NCBI GenBank assembly: GCA_037039925.1
Contig: JAXRKP010001711.1
Location: 32,501-96,500, forward strand
Direction of reading: 5' to 3'
DNA length: 64,000 nucleotides
Origin: Doris montereyensis
Lineage: Eukaryota; Mollusca; Gastropoda; Nudibranchia; Dorididae
In this document: one piece after another, positions 1-12,733 of the stretch
Layout: each line of letters opens with the position of its first letter
How positions within the stretch are numbered: position 1 is the first letter of the stretch
Made by a program: the position numbers and the translations under genes
The notes under the pieces: generated by a model
Told to the model about the DNA's origin: nothing
Database searches by the model: none
Seen by the model: only the letters and a program-made list of their open reading frames with translations

Positions 1-1036
1 ATCAGCTATTTTTTTCTTTATGTTTTTCATTTTTCGTTTAAAATGGGAGGGGGTGATGGATTTTTTGTCTCGGGTCTTTCACTTTATTTTATTTTATTTT
101 GTCTTTATATTCTTTTAATGTTTTCTTGTTTTTGTTTTCATGTTTATAGTGGGTTTTTGTTTTGAAATAATGAATTCAATAAAACAAGGAGAAAAAAAGA
201 AACAAGAAAAGCAATGATGAATGGAAGCGCAACAGACTGCAGAGGCTAACCCAAAATGAACATTAATAATATATTTAATCACTATCCTAAGTTGATTGAA
301 CAGTCAAAATTTCTACAAGTAAGACTGTCATTATACTTATAGTTATCTCTTATACTTATACTAATTTTTTAAAGAGAGAAAAAAAAAGAGAAAAAAAAAA
401 AAAAAAGAAAAAGAAAAGAACAAATATTCAAATATTAGGGCAGTGGTTGTGGTGATAGAGGACGATAGTAATACTAGTAAAGTAAAGGTGGTGTATAAAG
501 TAAAATGATAGTAAGTAGTGGTAGCGTTAGCAAACAGTCGTTTCATTAATTAAATTATGCAGCATGTGTTGGGGGGGGGGGGAGGGGGAGAGGTGAGGAA
601 AATTTAATAAGAACTATTAGGATTACGTATGCTTATCTTTTAATGTCTAGATTTGTATTGCAAAAAAACCCCCAAAAAAACAAGAAACAAAAAAACAAAA
701 ACAAACTATTGGATGTATTGAAACCAAATAGAATTTTGTCACAATATATGAAAACGCAACATGTGCGCCATTTTGAAAGCACGAGCACTCTAAACTGCCG
801 TGAGGCAAGGTGCCAGCCCGGCTTCCCGGAACCTACAATATGTAGATGACGCTTGATATCGGCACTTTAAACTACCCAGAGACACATAGCCGTACTGAAC
901 TATATATGCCACTAAGAAAAGAAAAAAATCCCCCACCAAAAACAAACAACCACAACAAAAACAACAAACAAACAACCCCCCCCCCCCCAAAAAAAAAAAA
1001 AAAAAAAAAAACAACAACCAAAAATAACCAAAGGCA

Positions 1037-1290
<254 letters not shown>

Positions 1291-1516
1291 AAGGAGAGAG
1301 AGAAATAGGCGGGGAAGGAGGAAGCTTTAGGTAGATAGATAGGCAGAGTGACAAAAAAACCCAAAGATATATAATATAATTTGATTGAAATGGGACTAGA
1401 TCTAGATAACAAATCTGCAAAGGTCTAATAGCCGTTCATCTGCTGACGTTTGATATGCGCCTACCAATCTGAGCAATAAAGAAGAAGAAAAAGAAAGAAG
1501 AGAAAACAAAAAGTAG

Positions 1517-1518
1517 TT

Positions 1519-1573
<55 letters not shown>

Positions 1574-1587
1574 CAGTAGTAGTAGCC

Positions 1588-1620
<33 letters not shown>

Positions 1621-1636
1621 CAGTAGTAGCAGCAGC

Positions 1637-1671
<35 letters not shown>

Positions 1672-1731
1672 CAGTAGTAGTAGTAGTAGTAGTAGCAGTA
1701 GTAGTAGTACTAGTAGCAGCAGTAGTAGTAA

Positions 1732-1822
<91 letters not shown>
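1517..1822. repeat. (TAG)n trinucleotide microsatellite, ~300 bp
   Basis: About 100 units of TAG/GTA with scattered TAG-to-CAG interruptions. On the minus strand it reads as poly-Leu or poly-Thr in open frames, which are not genes. Its length makes allele length variation likely. Confidence 0.95.
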
Positions 1823-2449
1823 TTTATCGCCATTTTCAATTGTAAAAGCAGCACACATGAACACGCAGTAGACACCTGAGCAGATATATGCCGTAATCAA
1901 ATAATTAAATGGTCGTTGTTTATTTTTCAAATTAATTTGTTAACTCCCATATAAATTTATAAATCTGTCATAAAACAACATGAAACATGCGTGACGTGTA
2001 CTTTTATTGGAAAGAAACGAAAAATTGAAATTAATACAGGTCGTTCATTTTAGCTTATTAGTATTAGTGTGCGTATTAATAATTTTGTATTAAATATAAA
2101 TTTTGTTCATGACACACGCGTGTGTATCATGTATACACAACAACGAACACACACACACACACACACACATTATGTGGATGTAGTTTGGTCTCGTGCCTCG
2201 GTTTTTCTTTCAAATTTCCTAATCAATGTAATAGAATAAAGAAAAAGAAGCTAATGAAAAACTAGCCAATGAAGTCAAAGGGGCGTAACTAGTGTTTTAT
2301 GCCCCATACGTGAGAAACGAAGGTCAAGAAGGTGAAAGGTTACTCTCCCTCAGAAAGCCGTGCCATAGGTCAGTATCACTATCACTATCACTACCATCAG
2401 CTGCTCTGTTTGCAACGTCGACCACGTCGGAGTCCTTTGAAAGCCGGCT

Positions 2450-2645
2450 ACTAAATCTAGATCCAGATATATATATTTAGAATCATTTGCAATGTCTCGA
2501 CTAGCACAGTTCAGAGAAGTCGGAAAGAAAATCGTTTGCGTTGGCAGAAACTACAGGTAAAAAGTCTAGAGATAGAGCTAGAATATATTCTAATGCAGAT
2601 CTAGATCTAGATCTAGATCTAGATATATAATCTAGATCTAGTCTC
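2450..2645. repeat. TCTAGA/AGATCT-type degenerate tracts flanking the first FAHD1 exon
   Basis: Short overlapping runs of the palindromic hexamer pattern TCTAGA/AGATCT occur just before the start codon (about 2452-2480) and again within intron 1 (about 2563-2640). Similar tracts occur near the first exons of ETF1 and PSTK. A regulatory role is speculative. Confidence 0.7.
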
Positions 2646-3558
2646 TTAGCCTCCTTCCCTGTTCTCACATTCTAAATCTACCAATTTCAACTCATTGTAT
2701 GGCTTGAGATCAAGAGTTTCTCCTACCTTATCCTTGACCCTGAACTCAGCCCCCATCCACCCCACCACCCTGCTGCCCCGCTACCTACTCATTGCCCTTA
2801 TCCGATGCAATGAGGTAAGGGTACTCCTTAACAATTGATTTCCCGGTGATACAAGGAATGGTTGGCCAGACAGGAATTTCTAGTAACGTAGTTATTATTC
2901 GTCATAATGACGAGTACCTGAGAACGAAAAAATGCTATTCGTCACTAGTACTGGATAGTAGTGGATGTATTGCCAATTACAAATCGAGTAGCGTTTTGGT
3001 ACTGTCGGTATTTGAGTATATTCTCGGACTAAGCGCGTCATTTCATTGTTCTCACTCAGCATCATTGATTACCAAGTTGGCCACTTCACATGTAACAGTA
3101 GCGGTTCTTGTGTGGGTTTATGGACTATAAATCCATCTTTATAAACAGTAGACATTATTTGGGCAATAATTTACGTTTCTGAAAACTTGTTTTCCAGGTC
3201 AAGTCTGACTTTGAGTTTAGATAAAACTGTATTATAATACAGTACATAAACAGCGAGGAAAAACAACCCCCAAAACAATAAGATAAACCATGATTCATAA
3301 TAATAATGTTAACACAATCTCTTGTTTTACAAAGAGTCAGTACTGTATACACTCCATAATTTATTACACCATGATTATGATTCACAGAGAACATGCAGCT
3401 GAGCTTGGTAATCCTGTTCCCAGTAAGCCTATTTTATTTTTGAAACCAACATCAGCATATGTCACAGAGGGACAGCCAATAAAGGTGAGGTTTTCTCTCT
3501 CACCCTTTCTCTCTCTCTCTCTCTCTTCCTCTTCTCTTTTTTTTCCTCTTTATCTTTC

Positions 3559-3650
<92 letters not shown>

Positions 3651-6600
3651 TTCTTTCTTTCTCTTTCTCTTTCTTCTTTCTCTTCTTACTCATATTTCTC
3701 AGTTCTCCAAAGCTTATTCTTTAGCTGAGACATTTGTTTATGTTACAGTAATTAACAAGGATAATGTTGCAAATCAGTTCTCTAAAATACTGAAGAAAAC
3801 GGGAGGATCTTATCCAATTGTATAAATTGTTCATGATATAGATAATATTGATTATAAAGTATTTTTTATTCTCATTTGAATTTTACTCAGTGAGATATAT
3901 TCAAGATTTCATTACTTGAAGTTTTACTTTTGTTAGACATGACTTTTTAAAATTATAAAAACAATCAAAACAATGGAATAATTTATAGTTCAAAACAAAA
4001 AATTAAAAAAGTATTAATTCTTTTAAAAATGCCATTGATATGGATCTCTATACTTTAAAATATTTGTATGATGAATGAAGGAGCATTGTTTTTTAAATTT
4101 CTGTATGTTCAATCGTTTTTAAAACTCCACAATTGAATTAAGATGTATGGGGCATTTGAAGGTTTCTATAAATGACCTATATAGCCTCTGACACGATATT
4201 ATTTTTATAAATCTTGATTATTAACAGCAGACTGCCCGGACTGGGAATTGAACTTGGGCCTCCTGGGTGGTAGTCTGACACTCCACCAACTGAGCTACCG
4301 GCCTTTCTACTACTATTACTATACATTATGATTGTGTGATGTTTTGTCCCTAAATCTCTATCCTACAACTTAAACTTGACTCACTCAATGATTTTTTTCT
4401 TCATTCAAATGTTTTATTGCATTTTTTACTCTACCTACCAGATTCCAAATGGATGCAATGATTTGAATCATGAAGTGGAATTAGGTATTGTGATAGGATC
4501 AAAGGCCTCTAAAGTATCTGAATCAGAGGCTTTGAATTACGTCGGAGGTTACATTCTGGGATTGGATATGACAGCTCGAGACTGGCAGGCAGAAGCCAAG
4601 AAGAAAGGACACCCATGGTCAGTTGCCAAGGGCTTTGACACTTCATGTCCCGTCAGTGGTTTTTTATCGATAAAGATAAGGTGAGACTTGACATATATAG
4701 TGTGGGTAGGTAGTCCAGATCCAAACCTTAGGTGTGAGCAATGGAAAAATAATTGCTACCACTGTTTCCTTAGATATTGGATACCAAATTCATTATTTAT
4801 GTAGGACATTTTCAAACAAAGTTAAGAAAGAAGTTTTTAATTTTTGAAAATTTGGTACATTTTTCAAATAGGTTAAAACACCAAATTTAAGCTCCTATTC
4901 CTATATATCTCACAACCATTGGTACGTGGAACGTCAGGACGCTAAATGCTCCTGGTAAAGTAGAAGAACTAAAACATGCATTGAGAAAATATAACTGGAA
5001 CATCATTGGATTATGTGAGATGAGATAGAAGAGTATAGGAGAAACATCAACCAATGAAAGCCACAAGCTTTACTAGAGTGATAGGGATGACAGACATGAA
5101 GAAGGTGTCGGTTTTCTCGTGCACAAAGACACAGCAGGTGCAGTGATGGGATGCTAGCCATTTTCCAGCAGGCTCATCACAATTGTCGTCTCCGGGCATC
5201 ACCCTTCAACATCACAATAGTGCAAGCATACTCGTCCAACCACTTCGCACTCTGATGAAGAAGTTGAAGATTTCTATAATCAAGTGCAAGAAGTCATTGA
5301 TGAAACGCCGAAAAAGGACATTCTTGTTGTACAAGGGGACTGGAATGCCAAGATCGGAGTAGATGCACAGAAAGACTGGAAAGCCACATGCGGACGCTAT
5401 TGTAACACAAAAACTAACGAGAGAGGGTTAAGACTGCTAGCATTCGCCACATTCAATGACCTGAAAGTGACAAACACATTCGGCCATCATAAGGCATCTA
5501 GACAATGGACCTGGCACAGCCCAAACGGCACCCACCACCAGATAGACTACATCCTAGTGAGAAGACACTTCCATACATCAGTCAACACTGCCAGGACACG
5601 CAGCTTCCCGGGAGCAGATATCAACAGTGACCACAAACTAGTCAGGATGACCTTCCGCTTACACATCAAGAAGATGAAAAGCAGGACCGCACTAGAATAA
5701 ATTTGACCTGGAGAAATTGCATGACCCAAAAGTGGCACAAATTTTTAAGGCTAAGATTGGAGGCAAATTCGCACCACTCCTAATACCCGACGCAGGCGGC
5801 AGTGATATAGACACTTTCATTGATACTTTCAACAACGCAGTGACCGGAGACGGCCATTGAAGTCCTCGGCAAGAAGCGGCGCATCAAGAAGCCTTGGTCA
5901 CACAGGACTTGCTGAAACTATGTGACAAAAACACCCAGAAAGCGTATCAAATAGTCAAACACCTTACGAGCAACAAACATGGACGACCCAATGCCGTTCT
6001 CAACAGAAACGGAAGTACCTGACCGAGAGCAAAGAGATTATCCACAGGTGGACAGAGTATTGCTCAGACCTCTACTCTCACCGCGCAGTAGGCGACACAG
6101 AAAAGCTCATCACACACCCGACAACAGACACAGAGAATTTCCCCATCCTTCGAGAAGAAGTGGAGGAAGCACAGCAGTGAAATCTCTGAAGAAAGGAAAA
6201 GCTGCAGGCATAGACAATATCCCAGGAGAACTTGTCCAAAGAGGGTGTGAGGCCATGATAGATGCTTTAAATGCAATCTGCCAGTAGATCTGGGAGTTAG
6301 GAAGATGGCCGACTCAATGGACCCAGTCTTTAGTAATCACCCTTCCCAAGAAAGGAAACCTACAGCAGCGCAACAACTACCGCATAATCAGTCTCATTTG
6401 CAATCCTAGCAAAGTTATGCTCAGGATCATACTGACCAGACTGAAGCCGCAGGCCGAGGCAATCATAAGTGAGGAGCAGGCAGGATTTAGAGCAGGGCAC
6501 AGTACAACTGAGCAGATATTTAACCTTAGAATTCTGTGCGAACGATACCTTCAAAACCAACAAGAGCTCTATCATGTATTCATAGACTTCAAGAAAGCTT

Positions 6601-8836
6601 TCGATAGAGTGTGGCATGCTGCACTCTGGGCGACCATAAACCACTACAACATCAACGCCAACATTATCCGTGTCATACAAAACCTCTATGACAAGGCCAG
6701 CAGTGCAGTATATCTAAACGGGGAGGTTGGAGACTGGTTCAGAACCACTGTGGGAGTGAAACAAGGTGCTTGCTCTCTCCAACCCTTTTCAATGTCTTCC
6801 TTGAAAAAATTATGACAGACGCACTCGACGGCCACCAAGGAACAGTGAGCATTGGTGGAAGAACAATCACAAACCTGCGCCGCAGATGATATTGACGGAC
6901 TCGCAGGAACTGAATAATCTGGTCAGAAGACTAGATACATCTTCCACAGCATACGGCATGGAAATCAGTGCAAGCAAGACAAAACTGATGACCAACAGTG
7001 ACACTGGAATCCATACTGACATCATCGCCAACGGAGAGAAGCTTGAAACTGTACACAAGTTTAAATGTCTGGGAGCAATACTGTCGGACGAAGGATCAAA
7101 ACCTTGAGTATTAACAAGGACTGCAATGACAATATCCGCATTAGCCAAGATGGGAAACGTCTGGAAAGATAACAAAGTCCCCTTAACTCAAAGATAAAAT
7201 TTATGCGCTCCCTTGTTCACTCAGTGTTTCTTTACGCAAGTGAAACATGAACACTAACTGCAGATATAGAGAAGAGAATACAGGCAACAGAAATGAGGTG
7301 CTTTAGAAGACTGCTCGGTATCTCTCACAAAGACCATATCATCAATGAAGAAGTCAGAGACAGAATAAGACAAACCATTGTTCCTTACGAAGACCTCCTC
7401 ACCACTGTCAAAAGGCGCAAAATGAAATGGTTTGGACACTTGGTGAGAGAAGGAGGGCTTCCAAAAACCGTGCTTCAAGGAACTGTCAGAGGAGGCAGGA
7501 GAAGAGGCAGAAAAAGGAAGAGATGGGAGGACAATATCACTGAATGGACGGGCCTGAAGCTAAGTGAGCTGATGAGACGGGCGGAGGACAGGAAGGAGTG
7601 GAGAAGACTGGTTAATTGGTCATTGGTAGCGCTCCAACGGCCTCTGCCATGGGACAGATAGAGAGATATCTCACAAATACGATCACTCACAAAACTCGTA
7701 TTTCTTTAACTTGAAATCATGAATACATAGAGCAAGCCCAATTTTGTTCATGCCTCTCCAAAAACTACAAGACAGCTTTTCATTGATGTAAAAAATGAAA
7801 AACCGGCATAATTTTTATCTTTTCACTGAATCGACGACACGCACAGCCTGAGCCGAACAGTTCAGTCAGTAAGAAGGCCGTGCCGGTTTCAGATCAGGAA
7901 GCGGTAACCGAAGCACTTGCATGTTTACTCGCTTATTTTTTCTGATTTTTTTTACGTAAGTCGCTCTACCAAGGGTTTAAAGAGTTTAAAAGTCTTAGAT
8001 ACGCTCTTAACTTTAACATCAGCGAGAGTATTGGGTATCAGAGCCTACTAGCATTCATTGAGCAATCACGTAACACGAAGAAAGAGAAAAGGGTATTCGC
8101 CAGCTGGTTTTTTCCCAACTAATCACTGGCTTTCCCTCTGACCACCCTTGTTTACTATGAGTATGAGAGCACATCGTATTACACATTCCGTCTCACAACA
8201 CACATGGTTGGAAAGGGTTTAAATAGAGCTTACTAATGTGTGATTGTATTTGATATTTTACGATAAAGCGCCATCAAGCATTTTGGCAGATGAGAAGTGC
8301 TCTAGAAATGCATTATTGATAGTAGTAGTAGTAGTATTAACTGTGAGGAAAGATGGTTCTCATAAAACAATGAAAGGCTTTAATAATCAACAATTTAAAA
8401 TCTGTGAATGTTTATTATGTTATATTATAACAAAAAATCTCTTTATCAACAACACTGGATGTTTTGATTTTGATTTTATCTATATCTGTTCCATGTATAT
8501 ATTTTGATCCCAGCCTGGAAAAACTGCTAATAACAAAAGTGTATCATCTATCTCTATTTTCTTTCCTTTGTTGTTTTTTTGGTACAGATCAAAGACCCAA
8601 ACAATGTTGACCTTTGGTTGAGTGTCAATGGAGATGTAAAGCAATCTGGCAACACTAAAGACATGATTTTTTCTGTTGAACATTTAATCAGTTTTATCAG
8701 TGATTGCTTCACATTGGAACCTGGAGATGTCCTGTTGACGGGTACGCCGTCAGGCGTGTCACGACTGCAAGCGGGAGATGTTATTGAAGCGGGCCTTGGA
8801 GATGTGGTCAAGATGAAATTTCATATAGAGGATTGA
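2492..8836 (+). CDS. FAHD1: FAHD1-like acylpyruvase / fumarylacetoacetate hydrolase domain protein (4 exons)
   Basis: Exons are 2492-2556, 3388-3484, 4442-4680 and 8588-8836, all with GT-AG junctions. Exons 1 and 2 join in frame through a split Arg codon. The product is about 216 aa, close to the usual ~220 aa of FAHD1. Seen: VCVGRNY near the N-terminus, LFLKP, the metal-binding ELG segment (HEVELGIVIG), GLDMTARD, and the C-terminal GDVLLTGTPSGV with EAG. The family hydrolyses acylpyruvates and decarboxylates oxaloacetate using Mg2+, usually in mitochondria. The ATG is chosen because it lies directly upstream of the conserved VCVGRNY segment, but no targeting peptide is evident. Oddity: exon 3 is 239 nt whereas its phases require a multiple of 3. 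Reading shifts at a run of six T (4660-4665), after which IDKDKIKDPN continues well in the other frame. This is either a sequence error or a damaged allele. Intron 3 carries a LINE. Family identity is firm; an intact product is not. Confidence 0.88.
3549..3646. repeat. (CT)n microsatellite in FAHD1 intron 2
   Basis: A nearly pure CT run starts about 65 bases after the exon 2 donor and grades into CTTT-rich sequence at its 3' edge (to about 3700). Such pyrimidine runs can mimic polypyrimidine tracts, but the true acceptor lies far downstream at 4441. Confidence 0.95.
4232..4306 (-). repeat. tRNA-like sequence (degenerate tRNA or SINE head)
   Basis: On the minus strand there is an A-box-like TAGCTCAGTTGG followed about 40 bases later by a B-box-like AGTTCAATTCC, and partially complementary ends (GGCCGG / CCGGGC). 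The anticodon arm does not fold convincingly and the B box has A where tRNAs have G. It is therefore better read as a tRNA pseudogene or truncated tRNA-derived SINE inside FAHD1 intron 2 than as a working tRNA. Confidence 0.6.
4915..7662 (+). mobile_element. RTE-like non-LTR retrotransposon (LINE), degenerate, in FAHD1 intron 3
   Basis: The element lies in the sense orientation of the host gene. Segments in order: an endonuclease (EEP fold) start with GTWNVRTL at about 4925; its C-terminal half at 5284-5697 with QGDWNAKIG, WTWHSPNG and a terminal SDHKLV; a reverse transcriptase from about 6180 with KAAGIDNIPGE, EEQAGFRAGHST (6471 onward), IDFKKAFDRVWH (about 6582) and VGVKQGA; a disturbed catalytic ADDIDGLAG near 6883; and a C-terminal tail at 7293-7661 with MKWFGHLVREGG and a basic GGRRRGRKRKRWEDN segment. 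Frameshifts and stops separate these pieces, so it is inactive. The WFGHLVR tail and endonuclease type resemble RTE-type elements often annotated as craniofacial development protein 2-like. The clade assignment is tentative. Confidence 0.9.
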
Positions 8837-10975
8837 TTGAGGGTTTTTGGTTTTTTTTCTATTGTTTTTACTTTGGCTTCCACTTACACATTTGGAGGAT
8901 CGGTTTGTTTTCTAAACAGAAAATACACCCAGAGATCTATTTAATGCAAATGCTAACTTCTGGTTATATTTATTGCTTTATTTTATTATGCTACTTATTT
9001 TTACAGACGTAAGGAAATGTATTAACTCATCTACATTTTCCAGGCTTAAAATAAGTTAAAAGTATGTTGCATTTTTTAACCTTTGTAATGTGAGTCATCA
9101 TAATTTATGTAAAAAGAAAGTGTTTTATTGTTTGACTGCCAATCGCTGATCTATCGGTGTTTATTGCTAGGTTGTTCTATGCAAAATGGCGATGTATCAG
9201 ATGTCAGCGTTTCCTCACAAGTTTTGTTTTATATACCTACACAGTGGTCTCAATCTTAAGAGACCAATCCTCCTGGAGACAACAAAATGTAACCTCATGG
9301 TCAGACGGTCACCGAGGCAAATACTGAATACATGGGATGTGTGTAGCCTAGATAATCATTGGGTAGCTTTTATCGGTCAGATTTTTAGGCCCAGAGCTCT
9401 AACTCAAAACAAGTCCAAGGAGTGTGTATGAGAAAGAATAAGAAGAATGAAGCGATGTACATGTCTAGAAATGTTATTCGTCTTTTTGTTTTTATTGATG
9501 GCAATACAATAGCCGCTGGATTAAAAAAGCACGCTTATTCCTGTTTATCCAGCGACTACAACTGTACCGGGTATCCGTGTTATCAAACAGTAAGGCCTTA
9601 TTCAGTTTTAATCCAGACCATCATCAGTCGTTTTGTCAGTGAGTGAGAGCATGCCTCTATAGTTAGCATCAGTTATGTGTGTGAACTGTGATCTTGCCAA
9701 GATAGTTCCAATGACGGTGACTGCTCTGCAGTGCAAGTATTGCGTGCCGATATGGACTGTAGATGTCAATCGGCTCGTTCATCAGATGGGTGTCTGGTGT
9801 CACCATCAAAGAGCCTGACACTGGCTAGGAGTAGGAGCGGCTAGCAGAGCTTTTAGTATTTTCTAGGCCTATACATGATGCAGATCAACAATGACATGAC
9901 ATGTTCCAGATAGAGAACATCATGGCGTTGCTGATCTGAATTTAAATTTTCTCTTCAGAGTTTAGCAGTAGACCATTTGGCCTGCTGACGGGAAGAAAAA
10001 GCAGCCTTGTGGCCCGACTGAAGATTTTCCAATTGGTCTGTAGTGTTAGACAGGGTGATTAAAGAAGGAAACTTCCATTACATGGAAAAAGTGGCCTCTT
10101 AGGCAGAGACCACTGTACTGCTAACTTTGTGATTGTCAGCAAACACCCACAACTGGTACATCAGCGCTTGGCATACAATAAGCCAGTGGAAGCACTAATA
10201 GATTGGCATTTAACACTTAGCAAAGTTTTGTATGTAAAATGTATGACTCTGGCTTGGACACTTGGAGCAATATTTGTTTATGGCACGCAAACTCAAGGAG
10301 TTCAGTGTTAATGATGCTATTGCTATGAGCCATGTGTCCGAGGATGTTTTCCTTGGCTGCTGTTTTGGACAATCCATTTCATGCCATTGCCACTCTTAGA
10401 ATAATTGCTCAGTACTGACAAGGTTTCCTCACCCTCTATGGCCTTTTTATAATATCAAGAGTACCGGGTACCGTAAGAGACTTGACTCGGACTTGCATGT
10501 CAATGTCAAGTTGAATATTGATAACTTTCTCATTCTTCTTTCTTGTTATAAACATATTATTATTATTATCAAGATTATTGTCTAAGCAAAACAGTGCCAT
10601 TACAATTTGAATCCTAAAGGACGCACAGAATTACCCCACTCCCACCCCCATGAACGCTACTTATCAAAGACTATTTTGAAAGCTTTCAAATGTTATTCAG
10701 ATGTATGTATTTGAGTCTGAGTTAATAAACTTGACACAATTTTATTTTTATATGTTTCCTTTGCCTTTAGTTCTTTTGAATATGTGGTTTGTTTTTAAAA
10801 GCCAGCAAATGTTTTTTCCTTGTATTGAGCTTTTTGCATTCACGGCTGTCTCAGTCTCAGCCCTTGAATAAACGTAGTTTGACAAACTTGGTAAAACCAA
10901 AGCTTTTGAGGTTGGAGGTACTAAGTGTTTTTTTATGAATGATAATGAAAAGTTAAAACAGAAATAAATACTCAA
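8837..10975. other. Intergenic stretch without recognised genes
   Basis: AT-rich sequence after the FAHD1 stop codon. Its first few hundred bases probably hold the 3' UTR. Short open frames of 60-80 codons occur but show no recognisable motif or splice structure. No repeat family that I can name is visible. Confidence 0.6.
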
Positions 10976-10980
10976 AAACG

Positions 10981-11097
10981 TGGGCGGTTGGTGGGCGATA
11001 CTTATTACTAGTGGGTCCTATTTCTTTCCTTCCACTCTTTCTTTTATATTTTATCCTGCTATTTCCTCTTATTTTACCCTGAGATTACTGCATATGG
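10981..11097 (-). repeat. Family C ~110-bp dispersed repeat, copy 1 (inverted)
   Basis: Reverse complement of the family C pattern: TGCAGTGATCTCA, then GAATTAAGAGGAAACAGCAAGATG, a purine-rich GAAAG stretch, AGTAGGACCTACCA and a C-rich CCGCCAACCGCCCA end. This is the only copy I found on the minus strand. It lies head-to-head with copy 2. Confidence 0.75.
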
Positions 11098-11194
11098 AAG
11101 ACAAGGTAAATTGTAATGAAACAAACAAAAGTTTGAACATGCACGGACACAGGGCTCTGGTGTGAATGTGCAGTAAGAAAGGAAGCGTGAGAAA

Positions 11195-12087
11195 GATGTA
11201 GCAGTAAAATAAGAAGAGGAAATAGCAATATGAAATACAGTAGTATCCGGTTAAACACACGGTGCTCGGGAGGCCCGGGTAGCGTGTGTTTAGGAGTTGC
11301 GTGCCTTTTTATAGAAAGTAGTAAAAAATTACCAGTTACTTCCCTTTACTTCGGAAAAGACTGAGTTGTTTCCCTTGACACCGACTGACCACACAGACTA
11401 ACTGCGTGGACGGTATTAGGATGCCGTTATTGAGTTTGTATTAGATCTAGATGGGATCTTTTTTTTTTTTGCAATTTATTTTATTTTATTCAACAAAGAA
11501 ATCCAAATAGAACCATAAACAAAAACACAGAGTACAGTACCATAGATAGAACTAGTACATGTAGCAGCACAACGAAACACAGTGCAACTATTGCTGACAT
11601 TAACTGCATTACGGCATACATCGTGCAATATATTTCACATAGTGACATAGTAAATGGATGGGATAATAAGTGGTTAGGTTTTTGTAGTCAGGAGGATTAT
11701 TTCCTTTGCAAAAATCGGGTAATGGAAGATTGTACTACTTTTGAGGAAACGTGTTTGAATGGCCTTAGTGATGGCGTTAAAGCGAGTTTGCGATGTCAAT
11801 CCGCTGAGCTCCATGAAACATCAGATGTTGTTGAGGCTTTGCATAAGATCAGTGGAAGATGGCATCGTTACGATGGGTTGATCATTTCAAAACGTGCGTT
11901 TAGATGATGTAGCGTGCGTTAACAGTATACTGATTATATAGAAAGAAATCCGTCATAGTGCTCAGCCGTTCGTTTACCTGAAGCGTGCTTTTATCTGGCG
12001 TGTGTTTAACCGGACACTACTTTATGAGAGAAAGAGTGGAAAGAAAGAAATAGGACCCACCAATAGTGCCTGTCAACCGCCTACATG
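11195..12087 (+). repeat. Family C repeat, copy 2, split by a TIR transposon
   Basis: The left half (about 11195-11236, ending in AAGAGGAAATAGCAA) and the right half (about 12023-12087, GAGAAAGAGTGGAAAGAAAG through AATAGGACCCACCAATAG and CAACCGCC) together make one family C unit. A 0.78-kb element with inverted termini interrupts them. The nesting dates the repeat as older than the insertion. Confidence 0.7.
11237..12021. mobile_element. Non-autonomous pogo/Tigger-like TIR element
   Basis: The left terminus CAGTAGTATCCGGTTAAACA is mirrored on the right by TGTTTAACCGGACACTACTT. TA lies immediately outside both ends, as expected of the Tc1/mariner-pogo group. The interior holds a 95-codon frame (11623-11907) with no recognised transposase motif, so the element is probably non-autonomous or a decayed derivative. 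Superfamily assignment rests on the CAGT terminus and the TA site only. Confidence 0.75.
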
Positions 12088-12733
12088 AACAAGTTAATTT
12101 CTTCTATCACACCTACATGTATTAGTAGTAACACTGAGCTGTCGTAGCGTGCGTTTTCGATAGCTGTCATTAGTGCATGTGATAGGTTGTAGTTCCGTCA
12201 TAAAATTTATCCGAACTCTTGAGTGTTGGCCTCCTGCTCCCCGCTCAATGCAGTGATACGGCAATGTCACAGTGGCCATGTCAATGTCAGGAGTTGTAAA
12301 CTCGGTTCTTAATGGAATTCGACTATAAAATGTAAAATACATGTACGTGTAATATAGTCATCATAAAAATGAATGTATAGACAGTGATAACACTAACACT
12401 GGTCAACCACAACAAAAAACGTTGCTGCTGCATCATGTTTAATTAAGAGTAGTTTTGGGGTCGCTGAATTTAGAAATGACATCAGTTTTTTGTTTATCAC
12501 ATCTGGTTTATTCAGTACTGTAAACCCTCTTTAAAAAAAATAATTTTTAGTACAAAAATATAAATTTCATCAGAACATCTAGCTGCTTTTTCAATATTTA
12601 ATTTTAATGCTCCGATTCATGACATTGCGTACTCAAATTAGGCTAGGGAACATGCTGTATACAATTTTGCTATGAGAAAACAGAACTAAAATTTGAACAC
12701 ACTTCTTTGAAAAAAGACATTAACTTTGCCTTA

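Noticed and set aside
1402..1930. Poly-Leu and poly-Thr open frames of over 150 codons
   Set aside because: Produced entirely by the TAG trinucleotide repeat.
4232..4306. Functional tRNA gene
   Set aside because: A and B boxes are recognisable but the anticodon arm and B-box G are not intact; treated as a pseudogene or SINE head.
11623..11907. 95-codon frame as a host gene
   Set aside because: It lies inside a TIR element, lacks known motifs and is probably a decayed piece or chance frame.
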